From JASTVH01 sp042862465 (lineage in GTDB: Bacteria > Pseudomonadota > Gammaproteobacteria > Pseudomonadales > Oleiphilaceae): a DNA stretch of 64,000 nt. The stretch spans positions 62,001-126,000 of the forward strand of contig JASTVH010000007.1 in the NCBI GenBank assembly GCA_042862465.1, read 5' to 3'. Made by a program: the position numbers and the translations under genes. Positions 9,888-18,881 of this stretch are shown piece after piece (the stretch's first letter is position 1; every line of letters begins with the position of its first letter). The notes below the pieces were generated by a model. It was given only the letters and a program-made list of their open reading frames with translations. It searched no databases and was not told the DNA's origin.

Positions 9888-10022
9888 GTCATCCCCGCGA
9901 AGGCGGGGATCCAGGAAACCCAGCGTCAAAGACTGTGGATTCCCGCCTGCGCGGGAATGACGGTGGAGGTAGCGGGAATGACGGTGGAGGTAGCGGGAAT
10001 GACGGTGGAGGTAGCGGGAATG
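9888..10022. repeat. Pair of dRS3-like palindromes with 21-bp tandem expansion
   Basis: GTCATCCCCGCGAAGGCGGG begins the first palindrome (9888-9913). A second, opposite-facing copy built on ATTCCCGC and GCGGGAAT lies at 9937-9962. The distal arm is then repeated: the 21-bp unit beginning GCGGGAATGACGGTGGAGG occurs three times (9951-9971, 9972-9992, 9993-10013) with a partial fourth. The ATTCCC-N8-GGGAAT core is like the dRS3 repeats known from Neisseria. Confidence 0.85.
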
Positions 10023-10076
10023 CGGTTTATTGTTCGCCGAACAACAGCTTAAGCGCCATAGCTGCGCCGTCAGCAA

Positions 10077-10173
10077 GGGGTGAGGTGGTTTCTGGAGCAG
10101 CGACAGGACGTCGCGGTAGCGTCGCCAGGCCAGGGACGGCCTGTCGACGCGGCGGAAGAAACCTCCTCACCCC
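10077..10173. repeat. 97-bp foldback repeat upstream of miaB
   Basis: A 17-bp arm GGGGTGAGGTGGTTTCT (10077-10093) pairs with AGAAACCTCCTCACCCC (10157-10173) with a single mismatch. Smaller stems lie inside (GCGAC / GTCGC and GGCC / GGCC). The structure suggests a mobile palindromic repeat. I cannot name the family. Confidence 0.7.
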
Positions 10174-10209
10174 CGGCGAGAGCTATCGGTCGAACCCGTA
10201 TCGAGGCCT

Positions 10210-10238
10210 TTTTAACCACCCCGCAAAGCCGCTATAAT
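10210..10238 (+). promoter_or_regulatory. Candidate sigma-70 promoter of miaB operon
   Basis: A perfect TATAAT (10233-10238) has TTTTAA (10210-10215) as a weak -35 at 17 bp spacing. The predicted start is about 34 bp before the miaB ATG, a sensible leader length. Confidence 0.65.
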
Positions 10239-10278
10239 AGCCTGTTCCCCAAATCACCAACCCATTGCTGCGAGACCC

Positions 10279-11625
10279 ATGGCGAAGAAGCTGTTTATCA
10301 AGACGCACGGTTGCCAAATGAACGAATACGATTCGTCCCGGATGGTTGACCTCCTGCGGGCGGATCAGGACGTGGAGCTGACTGATAGCGCCGACAATGC
10401 CGACATCCTCCTGCTCAATACCTGCTCGATCCGGGAAAAGGCGCAGGAGAAGGTCTTTCATCAGCTGGGACGGTGGAAGCAACTGAAAAAGAGCAACCCC
10501 GACCTGCTGATTGGGGTTGGCGGCTGCGTGGCGAGCCAGGAAGGTCAGGCCATTATCGACCGGGCGCCCTACGTCGACATGGTCTTCGGCCCGCAGACCC
10601 TGCACCGGTTGCCGGAAATGATCACCCAGGCCCAGAGCGGCCCCGGCGGCGTGGGCGTCGTCGATGTCAGCTTCCCGGAAATCGAGAAGTTCGACCACCT
10701 GCCAGCCCCCGGCGTCGAAGGCCCTTCCGCCTTTGTCTCCATCATGGAAGGCTGCAGCAAATACTGCACCTTCTGCGTGGTGCCCTACACCCGCGGCGAA
10801 GAAGTCAGCCGCCCGGTGGACGATGTCCTGGCCGAAGTGGCGCAACTGGCCGCCCAGGGTGTGCGGGAAATCAACCTGCTGGGCCAGAACGTCAACGCCT
10901 ACTGGGGTGAAACCCACGATGGCGACACCATGGACCTGGCGGAACTGATCACCTTTATCGCCTCCATCGACGGCATCGACCGTATCCGCTACACCACCTC
11001 CCATCCGGTGGAATTCTCGGATGCCCTGATCGATGTCTACGCCGAGGTGCCGGAACTGGTCAGCCACCTGCACCTGCCGGTACAAAGCGGTTCCGACCGG
11101 ATCCTGGCCCAGATGAAGCGGGGTCACACGGCGCTGGAGTACAAATCCAAGATCCGCCGCCTGCGCGAGAAGCGCCCGGACATCAGCCTGTCGTCCGACT
11201 TCATCATCGGCTTCCCCGGCGAGACGGACAAGGATTTCGAGGCGACCATGAAGCTGATCCACGATATCGGCTTCGACACCTCCTTCAGCTTCATCTACAG
11301 TGCCCGCCCCGGTACCCCGGCGGCGGACCTGCCGGATGACACCCCGGAAGAGGTCAAGAAAGAGCGCCTGGCCATCCTCCAGCAGCGCATCAACCAGCAG
11401 GCCCAGGACATCAGCCGCAAGATGGTCGGGACCGTGCAACGAATCCTCGTCACCGGCTTGTCCAAGAAAGACCCGGGCGAGTATTCTGGACGTACGGAAA
11501 ACAACCGTGTCGTGAACTTCCGCACCGACAACCCCGACGTCGTGGGCCAGTTCGTCGATGTACGGATTACTGCGGCACTGCCCAATTCCCTGCGTGGCGA
11601 ATGGATTGATGACATCCTCTACTAA
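10279..11625 (+). CDS. miaB: tRNA-2-methylthio-N6-isopentenyladenosine37 synthase MiaB
   Basis: MiaB is a radical SAM methylthiotransferase that converts i6A37 in tRNAs reading UNN codons to ms2i6A37. The 448-residue protein has the UPF0004 domain with TFGCQMN-like HGCQMNEYDS (Cys12), Cys49 and Cys83. The radical SAM triad is Cys159, Cys163 and Cys166 in EGCSKYCTFC, and a C-terminal TRAM domain follows. Its substrate is made by MiaA, encoded at 47363 in this window. It heads a compact operon with phoH, ybeY, corC and lnt, an order widespread in gammaproteobacteria. Confidence 0.97.
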   Translation: MAKKLFIKTHGCQMNEYDSSRMVDLLRADQDVELTDSADNADILLLNTCSIREKAQEKVFHQLGRWKQLKKSNPDLLIGVGGCVASQEGQAIIDRAPYVDMVFGPQTLHRLPEMITQAQSGPGGVGVVDVSFPEIEKFDHLPAPGVEGPSAFVSIMEGCSKYCTFCVVPYTRGEEVSRPVDDVLAEVAQLAAQGVREINLLGQNVNAYWGETHDGDTMDLAELITFIASIDGIDRIRYTTSHPVEFSDALIDVYAEVPELVSHLHLPVQSGSDRILAQMKRGHTALEYKSKIRRLREKRPDISLSSDFIIGFPGETDKDFEATMKLIHDIGFDTSFSFIYSARPGTPAADLPDDTPEEVKKERLAILQQRINQQAQDISRKMVGTVQRILVTGLSKKDPGEYSGRTENNRVVNFRTDNPDVVGQFVDVRITAALPNSLRGEWIDDILY

Positions 11626-12613
11626 CCCAGAGGCAGCATTGAACGACCAGATACGCGAATTCGAACTCACTCCTTCCGATCCACAGCGGCTGGCCCTTTT
11701 GTGTGGCCAGTTCGACGAGCACCTGAAGCATATCGAAAAGCGCATGGGCGTGCGCATCGGCTACCGCGGCCACCATTTCCGCATCACCGGAGCGGAAGAG
11801 GCCGCCAACGCCGCGGCCGAGGTGCTCAAACACCTCTACCGCGAAACCGACGCCGCCACCGACATCTCCCCGGACCTCGTACACCTGTTCATCCGGGAGT
11901 CCGGCTACGAACGGGTACCGGAAGTCGCGGCGTTTGAAGGCATCGACACCCTCATCAAGACGCCCAAGCTCCAGGTGCGCCCGCGCGGCGAGAACCAGCA
12001 GCGCTACGTGCATGCGATCCGCACCCACGACATCAACTTCGGCGTGGGCCCGGCCGGCACCGGGAAAACCTGGCTGGCGGTGGCCTGTGCAGTAGAGGCC
12101 CTGAAGGAGGACGAGGTCAAGCGGATCCTGCTGGTCCGCCCGGCCGTGGAAGCCGGCGAAAAGCTGGGCTTCCTGCCCGGTGACCTGGCCCAGAAAGTGG
12201 ACCCCTACCTGCGCCCGCTCTATGACGCCCTGTACGAAATGCTCGGCTTCGACCAGGTCACCAAACTGATCGAACGCAGTGTCATCGAGATCGCGCCCCT
12301 GGCCTTCATGCGCGGACGCACGCTCAACAACGCCTTCATCATCCTGGACGAGAGCCAGAACACCACCCGCGAGCAGATGAAAATGTTCCTGACGCGCATC
12401 GGCTTCGGCTCCACCGCCATCATTACCGGCGACATCACCCAGGTGGATCTGCCCCGGGGCCAGCGCTCCGGTTTGCAGCATGCGCTGGATGTCCTCGGCG
12501 AGGTGTCCGGCATTGGCTTTACCCGCTTTCAGCCCTCGGACGTGGTTCGCCATCCCCTGGTCCAGCGCATCGTGGAAGCCTATGACGCCTTCGACGCGGA
12601 CGAGGACCAATGA
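11609..12613 (+). CDS. ybeZ: PhoH-like ATPase (YbeZ)
   Basis: A cytoplasmic PhoH-family NTPase that works with YbeY in rRNA maturation and RNA quality control. An N-terminal KH-like segment (about 20-90) is followed by a RecA-like core with Walker A GVGPAGTGKT at 145-154 and a Walker B-type IILDESQNT. The ATG at 11609 overlaps the end of miaB by 17 bp and gives 334 residues. A TTG at 11639, preceded by AGAGG at 11630-11634, is an alternative start that would remove ten residues. The gene overlaps ybeY by 4 bp (ATGA), implying coupled translation. Confidence 0.94.
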   Translation: MTSSTNPEAALNDQIREFELTPSDPQRLALLCGQFDEHLKHIEKRMGVRIGYRGHHFRITGAEEAANAAAEVLKHLYRETDAATDISPDLVHLFIRESGYERVPEVAAFEGIDTLIKTPKLQVRPRGENQQRYVHAIRTHDINFGVGPAGTGKTWLAVACAVEALKEDEVKRILLVRPAVEAGEKLGFLPGDLAQKVDPYLRPLYDALYEMLGFDQVTKLIERSVIEIAPLAFMRGRTLNNAFIILDESQNTTREQMKMFLTRIGFGSTAIITGDITQVDLPRGQRSGLQHALDVLGEVSGIGFTRFQPSDVVRHPLVQRIVEAYDAFDADEDQ

Positions 12614-13086
12614 GCACCGTCAACGTCGATTTGCAGCAGGCGAGCCAGACCTCCGCCCCCTTTCCCGACGAGGAAGCTTTCCAGCGCTGGGCGGCATTGG
12701 GCTACCTGGGAGAGGAACCGACCGAAGTCACGATCCGCATCGTTGATCCGGAGGAAAGTGCCCGGCTCAATCGCGACTACCGGGGCAAGGACTATCCCAC
12801 CAACGTCCTGTCTTTCCCGTTCGAGGCGCCCCCCGGGGTTCCCGTCGCGCTGCTGGGCGATCTGGTGATCTGCGCCGACGTCGTATTGCGGGAAGCGGGC
12901 GAACAGCACAAAACTCCCATTGCCCACTGGGCACACATGGTGATCCATGGCATGCTTCACCTTCAGGGATATGATCATATCGATCCGGCCGAAGCCGAAG
13001 CCATGGAGGCGCTGGAGCGCGACCAGCTCGCCCAGCTCGGCTTTCCAGATCCGTATCAGATAGAGGAAACGGACACCAACTCATGA
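12610..13086 (+). CDS. ybeY: Endoribonuclease YbeY (16S rRNA maturation)
   Basis: YbeY is a single-strand endoribonuclease needed for 16S rRNA 3' end processing and late 70S ribosome quality control. The 158-residue product carries the zinc-binding motif HGMLHLQGYDH, with His113, His117 and His123, and the RDYRGKDYPTNVLSFP segment typical of the family. It overlaps phoH upstream and corC downstream by 4 bp each. The neighbouring PhoH-like ATPase is a known functional partner. Confidence 0.96.
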   Translation: MSTVNVDLQQASQTSAPFPDEEAFQRWAALGYLGEEPTEVTIRIVDPEESARLNRDYRGKDYPTNVLSFPFEAPPGVPVALLGDLVICADVVLREAGEQHKTPIAHWAHMVIHGMLHLQGYDHIDPAEAEAMEALERDQLAQLGFPDPYQIEETDTNS

Positions 13087-13928
13087 GCGACGACCAGTCG
13101 ACGCGCAGCCAGGGCAATCGCTCCTGGCTTGAACGCATTTCCCAGGCATTTTCCAGCGAACCGCAATCCATCGAGGAAGTGCTCAACCTGCTGCGTGAAG
13201 CAGAGAAAGAGCAGATCATTGATGCCGATGCCATGAGCATCATCGAAGGGGCCATGCAGGTCACCGACATGCGGGTGGAGGAAATCATGATTCCCCGCTC
13301 GCAAATGGTCACCGTGCGTGCCGTCGAGGAGCCGGAGGCCTACCTCAAGGACATTATCCAGTCCGCCCACTCCCGCTTCCCGGTGATCGGCGACAGCTCC
13401 GACGAGATCATCGGCATCCTGCTCGCCAAGGATCTGCTGCCCCTGGCGGTGGAGAGCAGGCTGACCCGCGACGCCATTCGCGAGATCCTGCGCCCGGCAA
13501 CGTTCGTGCCCGAGAGCAAGCGCCTCAACCAGCTGCTCAAGGAATTCAAGGAAACCCGCAATCACATGGCCATCGTCGTCGATGAATACGGGGGCATTGC
13601 CGGACTGGTCACCATCGAGGACGTGCTGGAGCAGATCGTCGGCGAGATCGAGGACGAACACGATTTCGACGAGGAATCCCACATCAAGGAACGGGAGCAC
13701 GGCGTCTACGCGGTAAAGGCCATCACCCCGGTGGAAGACTTCAACGAATTTTTCGGCTCGGATCTCGATGAAGAGGAATTCGACACCATCGGTGGCCTGC
13801 TCCTCAAGAAATTCGGTCACCTGCCCCGCCGTGGCGAAAAGGTGCGCCTGGGGCGTTTCGACTTCACCATACTGAACGCCGACAACCGCAGCATCCGGCT
13901 GGTGAAGGTCAAGCGCCGTGCCTCGTAA
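13083..13928 (+). CDS. corC: CorC/HlyC family CBS-domain protein
   Basis: The product (281 residues) has paired CBS domains (MIPRSQMVTV to about residue 190, including VVDEYGGIAGLVTIEDVLEQIVGE) and a C-terminal CorC_HlyC transporter-associated domain with DLDEEEFDTIGGLL. There is no DUF21 membrane domain, so this is the soluble CorC form, linked in Salmonella to magnesium/cobalt efflux through CorA. The exact role here is not established by sequence. It overlaps ybeY by 4 bp and lnt by 11 bp. Confidence 0.93.
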   Translation: MSDDQSTRSQGNRSWLERISQAFSSEPQSIEEVLNLLREAEKEQIIDADAMSIIEGAMQVTDMRVEEIMIPRSQMVTVRAVEEPEAYLKDIIQSAHSRFPVIGDSSDEIIGILLAKDLLPLAVESRLTRDAIREILRPATFVPESKRLNQLLKEFKETRNHMAIVVDEYGGIAGLVTIEDVLEQIVGEIEDEHDFDEESHIKEREHGVYAVKAITPVEDFNEFFGSDLDEEEFDTIGGLLLKKFGHLPRRGEKVRLGRFDFTILNADNRSIRLVKVKRRAS

Positions 13929-15492
13929 CGGCCCCCGCCCGTTGAACTGGAAAACGGGAGTGGGGCTGGTGGTGGCCGGCGCGCTGCAGACACTGACCTT
14001 CTCGCCCTTTCAGTGGTGGTGGCTGGGTCCGATTTCCCTCCTCCTGGTACTGTACCTCTGCCTGCCCCTGGAACGCTCGCACATGGGTCGGGCTGGCTGG
14101 CTGATGGGGCTGGGGCTGTTCGGTTCCGGGGCCTCCTGGGTCTATATCAGCATTCACACCTACGGCATGGCCTCGGCCCCGCTCGGGGCGCTGCTCACTC
14201 TGATCTTCATCGCCGGACTGGCCCTGTTCCCCACCCTGGCCTTCTGGCTCTGGGGGCGTCTGGCGTGCCAGTCAACGGCCGCAAGGCTGGTGATTTTTCC
14301 CGGCATCTGGGTGCTCGCGGACTGGCTCCGCAGCTGGTTTCTCACCGGCTTCCCCTGGCTCTACCTGGGCACCGCCCAGGTGGATGGTCCCCTGGGAAGC
14401 TGGGCGCCGGTCCTCGGGGTGCATGGCGTCACCTTCCTGATTGCCGCCTCCGCGACCACCCTGTTTGCCACGATTCTTTATGGCAGAGCACAAGCCAGAA
14501 CCGTTGCCGCCGGCACTGCGGCGCTGACGTTGCTGCCCTGGCTCGGGGCCTGGCCCCTCGCCAACGTGGAGTGGACCGAAAAGGCCGATCAACCCCTCGA
14601 CTTCGTAACGGTCCAGGGCGACATCCCCCAGATCATCAAATGGGACCCGGATCACCTGCGCCAACAGCTGACAGTCTATCTGGACCTGACCGAGCCCTTC
14701 TGGAACAAGGATCTGATCCTGTGGCCGGAGACGGCCATCCCACTGCCCTCACCCAGCGCCGGCCCGATCATGGACCTCATCGAGGAGAAGCTGGCCGGCA
14801 AGGGCAACGCCCTGGTCACCGGGATTCCATGGTATGGATTCAGTGTGGAACAGGGACGGCGCACCTACCACAACAGCATGGTGGTGCTGGGCAACGGCTC
14901 GGGGTACTACCACAAACAGAGGCTGGTACCTTTCGGGGAATACGTGCCCCTGCAGGACTGGCTGCGCGGACTGATTGCCTTCTTCGACCTGCCGATGTCG
15001 GAGTTTTCCCGGGGGCCGGCTGATCAGCAGGCGCTGCAGGTGGCCGGCCATGACGTGGTCACCCTGATCTGCTACGAGATCGCCTATCCCGACTTTGCCG
15101 CTCGGGAGGCCAGGCATTCGGATTATCTCATCACCGTCTCCAACGATGCCTGGTTCGGCGATTCCATCGGCCCGCTGCAGCATCTGCAGATCGCGCGCAT
15201 GCGGGCGCTGGAAACGGGACGTTACCTCCTGCGTGGGACCAATAACGGCGTAACCGCGCTGGTGGATCCACGAGGAAGAGTAACCGAGCGCGCCCCCCGC
15301 TTTGAGCGCACGGTGATGGAAGGACAGCTCTACCCGGTCACCGGCATGACGCCGTTCATGATCACGACGTCCTGGCCGGTGCTGGGGGTTTCATTGCTGC
15401 TGGTGCTGGCCGGAGCCTGGCAGGCCCGCCGGGGTCAGGACTCGTCGGTTTCCGCGGAATGCGGCCAGCGTGCGGTGACCCGCTCGAAATAA
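13918..15492 (+). CDS. lnt: Apolipoprotein N-acyltransferase
   Basis: Lnt adds the third acyl chain to the N-terminal cysteine of lipoproteins in the inner membrane. The 524-residue protein has an N-terminal multi-pass region (roughly residues 15-210) and a periplasmic nitrilase-like domain. The catalytic triad reads Glu271 (WPETAIP), Lys333 (YHKQRLVPFGEY) and Cys385 (LICYEIAYPD), almost the same positions as in E. coli. A final hydrophobic segment lies near the C-terminus. Translation starts at a GTG overlapping the end of corC, and no ATG nearby fits. The 3' end overlaps the convergent zinc-ribbon gene by 58 bp. Confidence 0.96.
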   Translation: MPRNGPRPLNWKTGVGLVVAGALQTLTFSPFQWWWLGPISLLLVLYLCLPLERSHMGRAGWLMGLGLFGSGASWVYISIHTYGMASAPLGALLTLIFIAGLALFPTLAFWLWGRLACQSTAARLVIFPGIWVLADWLRSWFLTGFPWLYLGTAQVDGPLGSWAPVLGVHGVTFLIAASATTLFATILYGRAQARTVAAGTAALTLLPWLGAWPLANVEWTEKADQPLDFVTVQGDIPQIIKWDPDHLRQQLTVYLDLTEPFWNKDLILWPETAIPLPSPSAGPIMDLIEEKLAGKGNALVTGIPWYGFSVEQGRRTYHNSMVVLGNGSGYYHKQRLVPFGEYVPLQDWLRGLIAFFDLPMSEFSRGPADQQALQVAGHDVVTLICYEIAYPDFAAREARHSDYLITVSNDAWFGDSIGPLQHLQIARMRALETGRYLLRGTNNGVTALVDPRGRVTERAPRFERTVMEGQLYPVTGMTPFMITTSWPVLGVSLLLVLAGAWQARRGQDSSVSAECGQRAVTRSK

Positions 15493-15992
15493 TGGGACTG
15501 GCACTCGTGGCAGGGCTCCAGCCGTAGCGTATCGGTCAGACAGACCATATGCCCGCATTGCAGGCAACGCAGCACCCCGGCGGTCGCGATCTCGCCGGTC
15601 ATATACTGCCCCACGTCGTGGTGGATACGCTGATCCAGCTCTAGGGTATCGACCTGGGTCTTGTCGGCGATGCCCAACAAGAGTTCCGCCAGACGGTGCT
15701 CGATCAGGTCCAGATCCAGCCGCAGCCACTCCCGCACTCCGGAACCGGTCTCCTTGATAAACCCCACCATGTGCTGCAGGTCCCGGCGCAGATAGGCGGC
15801 CAGCAAGTCGATCTCTTCCCGGGTCAGGCGCGCCAGGCCCTGTTCGACGGTCACGGCCTCATCGATTTCCTTCTTCACCGTGTCCCAGGTTTGATCCTCG
15901 GCATCCGCCAGGCGCGACTCCACCCGCTCCAGCATGCGGTTGTAGGCTTTTTCCGCCTCCGGCCCCATTTCTTTTCGCTCTTCGTCCTGCAT
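15435..15992 (-). CDS. Zinc ribbon-containing DUF1451 protein
   Basis: A 185-residue soluble protein. The first 110 residues are acidic and helical (MQDEERKEMGPEAEKAYNRM onward, likely coiled coil). The C-terminal part holds a zinc ribbon with two CxxC knuckles, CLQC and CHEC. This is the DUF1451 arrangement; no function is known to me. It lies on the strand opposite to lnt, with tail-to-tail overlap of the two coding regions. Confidence 0.85.
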   Translation of the reverse strand: MQDEERKEMGPEAEKAYNRMLERVESRLADAEDQTWDTVKKEIDEAVTVEQGLARLTREEIDLLAAYLRRDLQHMVGFIKETGSGVREWLRLDLDLIEHRLAELLLGIADKTQVDTLELDQRIHHDVGQYMTGEIATAGVLRCLQCGHMVCLTDTLRLEPCHECQSHYFERVTARWPHSAETDES

Positions 15993-16279
15993 GAATCGAC
16001 TCTCCTGCTGCGTGGCTGTTTCTTACTATGAGTCTAGTACGTCCGCTGGCAAAGACTGTGCAGTTCCGGCAATCGAAGCCTCATTCGTGACGCCACAAAC
16101 ACCGCTGCACACATAATTATCACATTGACGGAGTCCTAGGTTAGAATACGCCTCCTCAGTTAACCAAAACTCAATCCCCGGCGGCCGTCTACCGCAAAAT
16201 ATCAAATCGACCCTCGCCCCATCGGCAAATACGGGATCGTCTCTTCGGCCGCAGTACGACAAATAAGGCGTGTACAGGA
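15993..16279 (+). promoter_or_regulatory. Divergent region with possible leuS promoter and leader
   Basis: TAGAAT at 16142-16147 is the best -10 candidate for leuS. TTATCA at 16117-16122 is a poor -35 at 19 bp. This would give a leader of about 130 nt. I see no T-box and no attenuator with leucine codons. Confidence 0.35.
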
Positions 16280-18865
16280 ATGGACGAGCATTATCGCCCG
16301 AGTGACATCGAAAAAGCAGCGCAGAATCAGTGGGAAACGGAACAGACCTTTGCGGTCCGCGAGGAACCGGGCAAGCCCAAGTACTATTGCCTGTCCATGT
16401 TCCCCTATCCCAGCGGCAAGCTGCACATGGGCCATGTGCGCAACTACACCATTGGCGATGTGGTTTCCCGTTACCAGCGCATGCAGGGCAACAACGTCCT
16501 CCAGCCCATGGGGTGGGATGCCTTCGGTCTGCCGGCCGAAAACGCCGCGGTAAAGAACAAGACGGCCCCGGCCAAGTGGACCCGCGCCAACATCGACTAC
16601 ATGAAGAATCAGCTCAAGACCCTGGGCTTCGGCTACGACTGGAACCGCGAGCTGGCCACCTGCGATCCGGAATACTACCGCTGGGAACAATGGTTCTTTA
16701 CCAAGCTCTACGAAAAGGGCCTGGTCTACAAGAAGAACGCCACGGTCAACTGGGACCCGGTCGATCAGACTGTCCTCGCCAACGAGCAGGTGGTCGACGG
16801 GCGCGGCTGGCGCTCCGGTGCCCTGGTCGAGCAAAAGGAAATCCCGCAGTGGTTCATCAAGATCACCGACTACGCCGATGAGCTGCTGGCCGATCTGGAC
16901 CAGCTGGAAGGCTGGCCGGAACAGGTCAAGGCCATGCAGCGCAACTGGATTGGCCGCTCCGAGGGGGTTGAGCTGTCCTTCGACGTCAAGGACCGGGACG
17001 AATCCCTGGTGGTCTACACCACCCGTCCGGATACCCTCATGGGTGTCACCTATATGGCCGTCTCCAGCCAGCATGCCTTGGCCCAGGCCGCCGGTGAACG
17101 CAGCTCCGAGGTGGCCCAGTTCATCGAAGAGTGCAAGAACGCCAGCACCGCCGAGGCGGATGTGGCGACCATGGAGAAGAAAGGCGTACCGACGCCGTTC
17201 CACGCCATCCACCCCATTACCGGCGAAGAGATCCCCGTCTGGGTGGCCAACTTCGTCCTCGCGGAGTACGGCACCGGTGCCCTGATGGCGGTTCCCGGCC
17301 ACGACGAGCGCGACCACGAGTTTGCCCGCTCCTTTGGCCTGCCGATCAAGCAGGTCATCGCACCACGGGATGACCGCGAAATCGATGTCCAGGAAGCTGC
17401 CTTTACCGAAAAAGGCCTGCTGGTGTCATCCGGCCGCTACAGCGGCATGAGTTCCGAGGAAGCCTTCGCGGCCATTGCCGACTGGCTGCAGGAAAAAGGC
17501 CTCGGCCAGCGCAAGGTCAACTACCGCCTGCGTGACTGGGGTGTCTCCCGGCAGCGCTACTGGGGCGCTCCGATTCCCATGCTGACACTGGACGACGGCC
17601 GCGAAGAGCCGGTCCCGCCTGAGCAGTTGCCGGTGGAACTGCCGGAAGACGTGGAAATGGATGGCGTGAAATCGCCCATCAAGGCCGATCCGGAATGGGC
17701 CAAAACAACCCTCAACGGCCAGCCGGCAACCCGGGAAACGGACACCTTCGACACCTTCATGGAGTCCTCCTGGTACTACGCCCGCTACTGCTGCCCCAAC
17801 TACCACGACGGCATGCTGAACAAGGACGCGGCGAACTACTGGCTGCCGGTGGATCAGTACATCGGCGGCATCGAACACGCCATCCTGCACCTGCTGTATG
17901 CCCGCTTCTTCCACAAACTGCTGCGGGATTTCGGCCTCGTGGAAAGCGACGAGCCCTTCAAGCGTCTGCTCTGTCAGGGCATGGTGCTGGCCGAAACCTA
18001 CTATCGCGAAGACGAAAAAGGCGGCAAGCACTGGATCTCGCCCCAGGACGTGATCGTCGAGCGGGACGAGAAGGGCCAGGTGGTCAGCGCCAAGCATAAG
18101 GACGACGGCCAGCCGGTCATTTCCGGCGGCATGAGCAAGATGTCGAAGTCCAAGAACAACGGCATCGACCCGCAGGCCATCATCGACCAGTATGGTGCCG
18201 ACACCGTGCGCCTTTTCATCATGTTTGCCGCCCCTCCCGAGCAGTCACTGGAATGGTCCGACAGTGGCGTGGAAGGGGCCAACCGCTTCCTGCGCCGGCT
18301 CTGGCGCCTGGTTTACGAGCACCGTGACGCCGGTAGCACCGAGGCTCTGGCGGTTGACCAGCTGAATGACAACCAGAAGGCCCTGCGCCGCAAGACCCAC
18401 GAAACCATCAGCAAGGTCAGCGACGACGTCAGCCGCCGCCTGACCTTCAACACCGCAATTGCCGCAGTGATGGAGCTGCTCAACGAAGTCAGCCGATTCA
18501 AGGGCAACGAAAGCCAGGATCGCGCCGTCCGCCAGGAGGCGCTGGAAACCGCGATCAAACTGCTGGCACCCATCACTCCGCACATCTGCCATCACCTCTG
18601 GCAGACCATGGGCCACGAGGAAGGTATCGTCGACACCCGCTGGCCGGAGGCGGATGAATCGGCGCTGGTCCGGGACAGCATCGAAGTGGTGCTGCAGGTC
18701 AACGGCAAGGTGCGCTCCAAGGCACAGGTGGCGGCAGACATCGACAAGGCGACCCTGGAGCAGATGGCCCTGGATGACGAGAACGTCAAACGCTTCACCG
18801 AGGGCAAGACCGTTCGCAAGGTGATCGTTGTACCGGGCAAGCTGGTCAACGTGGTGGCCAACTAA
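16280..18865 (+). CDS. leuS: Leucyl-tRNA synthetase
   Basis: A class I synthetase that charges tRNA(Leu). The product has 861 residues, close to the E. coli enzyme. The HIGH motif appears as HMGH at 49-52 in PYPSGKLHMGHVRNYT. The CP1 editing domain contains the TTRPDTLMGVTYMAVS segment, and KMSKS is at 620-624. The C-terminal anticodon-binding region ends in VRKVIVVPGKLVNVVAN. It is followed by lptE after 16 bp, the usual gammaproteobacterial order leuS-lptE-holA. Confidence 0.98.
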   Translation: MDEHYRPSDIEKAAQNQWETEQTFAVREEPGKPKYYCLSMFPYPSGKLHMGHVRNYTIGDVVSRYQRMQGNNVLQPMGWDAFGLPAENAAVKNKTAPAKWTRANIDYMKNQLKTLGFGYDWNRELATCDPEYYRWEQWFFTKLYEKGLVYKKNATVNWDPVDQTVLANEQVVDGRGWRSGALVEQKEIPQWFIKITDYADELLADLDQLEGWPEQVKAMQRNWIGRSEGVELSFDVKDRDESLVVYTTRPDTLMGVTYMAVSSQHALAQAAGERSSEVAQFIEECKNASTAEADVATMEKKGVPTPFHAIHPITGEEIPVWVANFVLAEYGTGALMAVPGHDERDHEFARSFGLPIKQVIAPRDDREIDVQEAAFTEKGLLVSSGRYSGMSSEEAFAAIADWLQEKGLGQRKVNYRLRDWGVSRQRYWGAPIPMLTLDDGREEPVPPEQLPVELPEDVEMDGVKSPIKADPEWAKTTLNGQPATRETDTFDTFMESSWYYARYCCPNYHDGMLNKDAANYWLPVDQYIGGIEHAILHLLYARFFHKLLRDFGLVESDEPFKRLLCQGMVLAETYYREDEKGGKHWISPQDVIVERDEKGQVVSAKHKDDGQPVISGGMSKMSKSKNNGIDPQAIIDQYGADTVRLFIMFAAPPEQSLEWSDSGVEGANRFLRRLWRLVYEHRDAGSTEALAVDQLNDNQKALRRKTHETISKVSDDVSRRLTFNTAIAAVMELLNEVSRFKGNESQDRAVRQEALETAIKLLAPITPHICHHLWQTMGHEEGIVDTRWPEADESALVRDSIEVVLQVNGKVRSKAQVAADIDKATLEQMALDDENVKRFTEGKTVRKVIVVPGKLVNVVAN

Positions 18866-18881
18866 CCTGCCGGGAGGCTGC

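Noticed and set aside
9780..10022. Possible CRISPR array
   Set aside because: Units are 7 and 21 bp with no unique spacers, and no cas genes lie nearby.
9690..10237. Small open frames with MSDVGCR and MTVEVAG peptide repeats
   Set aside because: They only translate the heptamer and 21-bp tandem repeats; period 7 and 21 keep all frames open. There is no ribosome binding site.
16142..16279. T-box or attenuator ahead of leuS
   Set aside because: No T-box sequence, leader peptide with leucine codons or alternating hairpins is visible. T-boxes are also rare in gammaproteobacteria.
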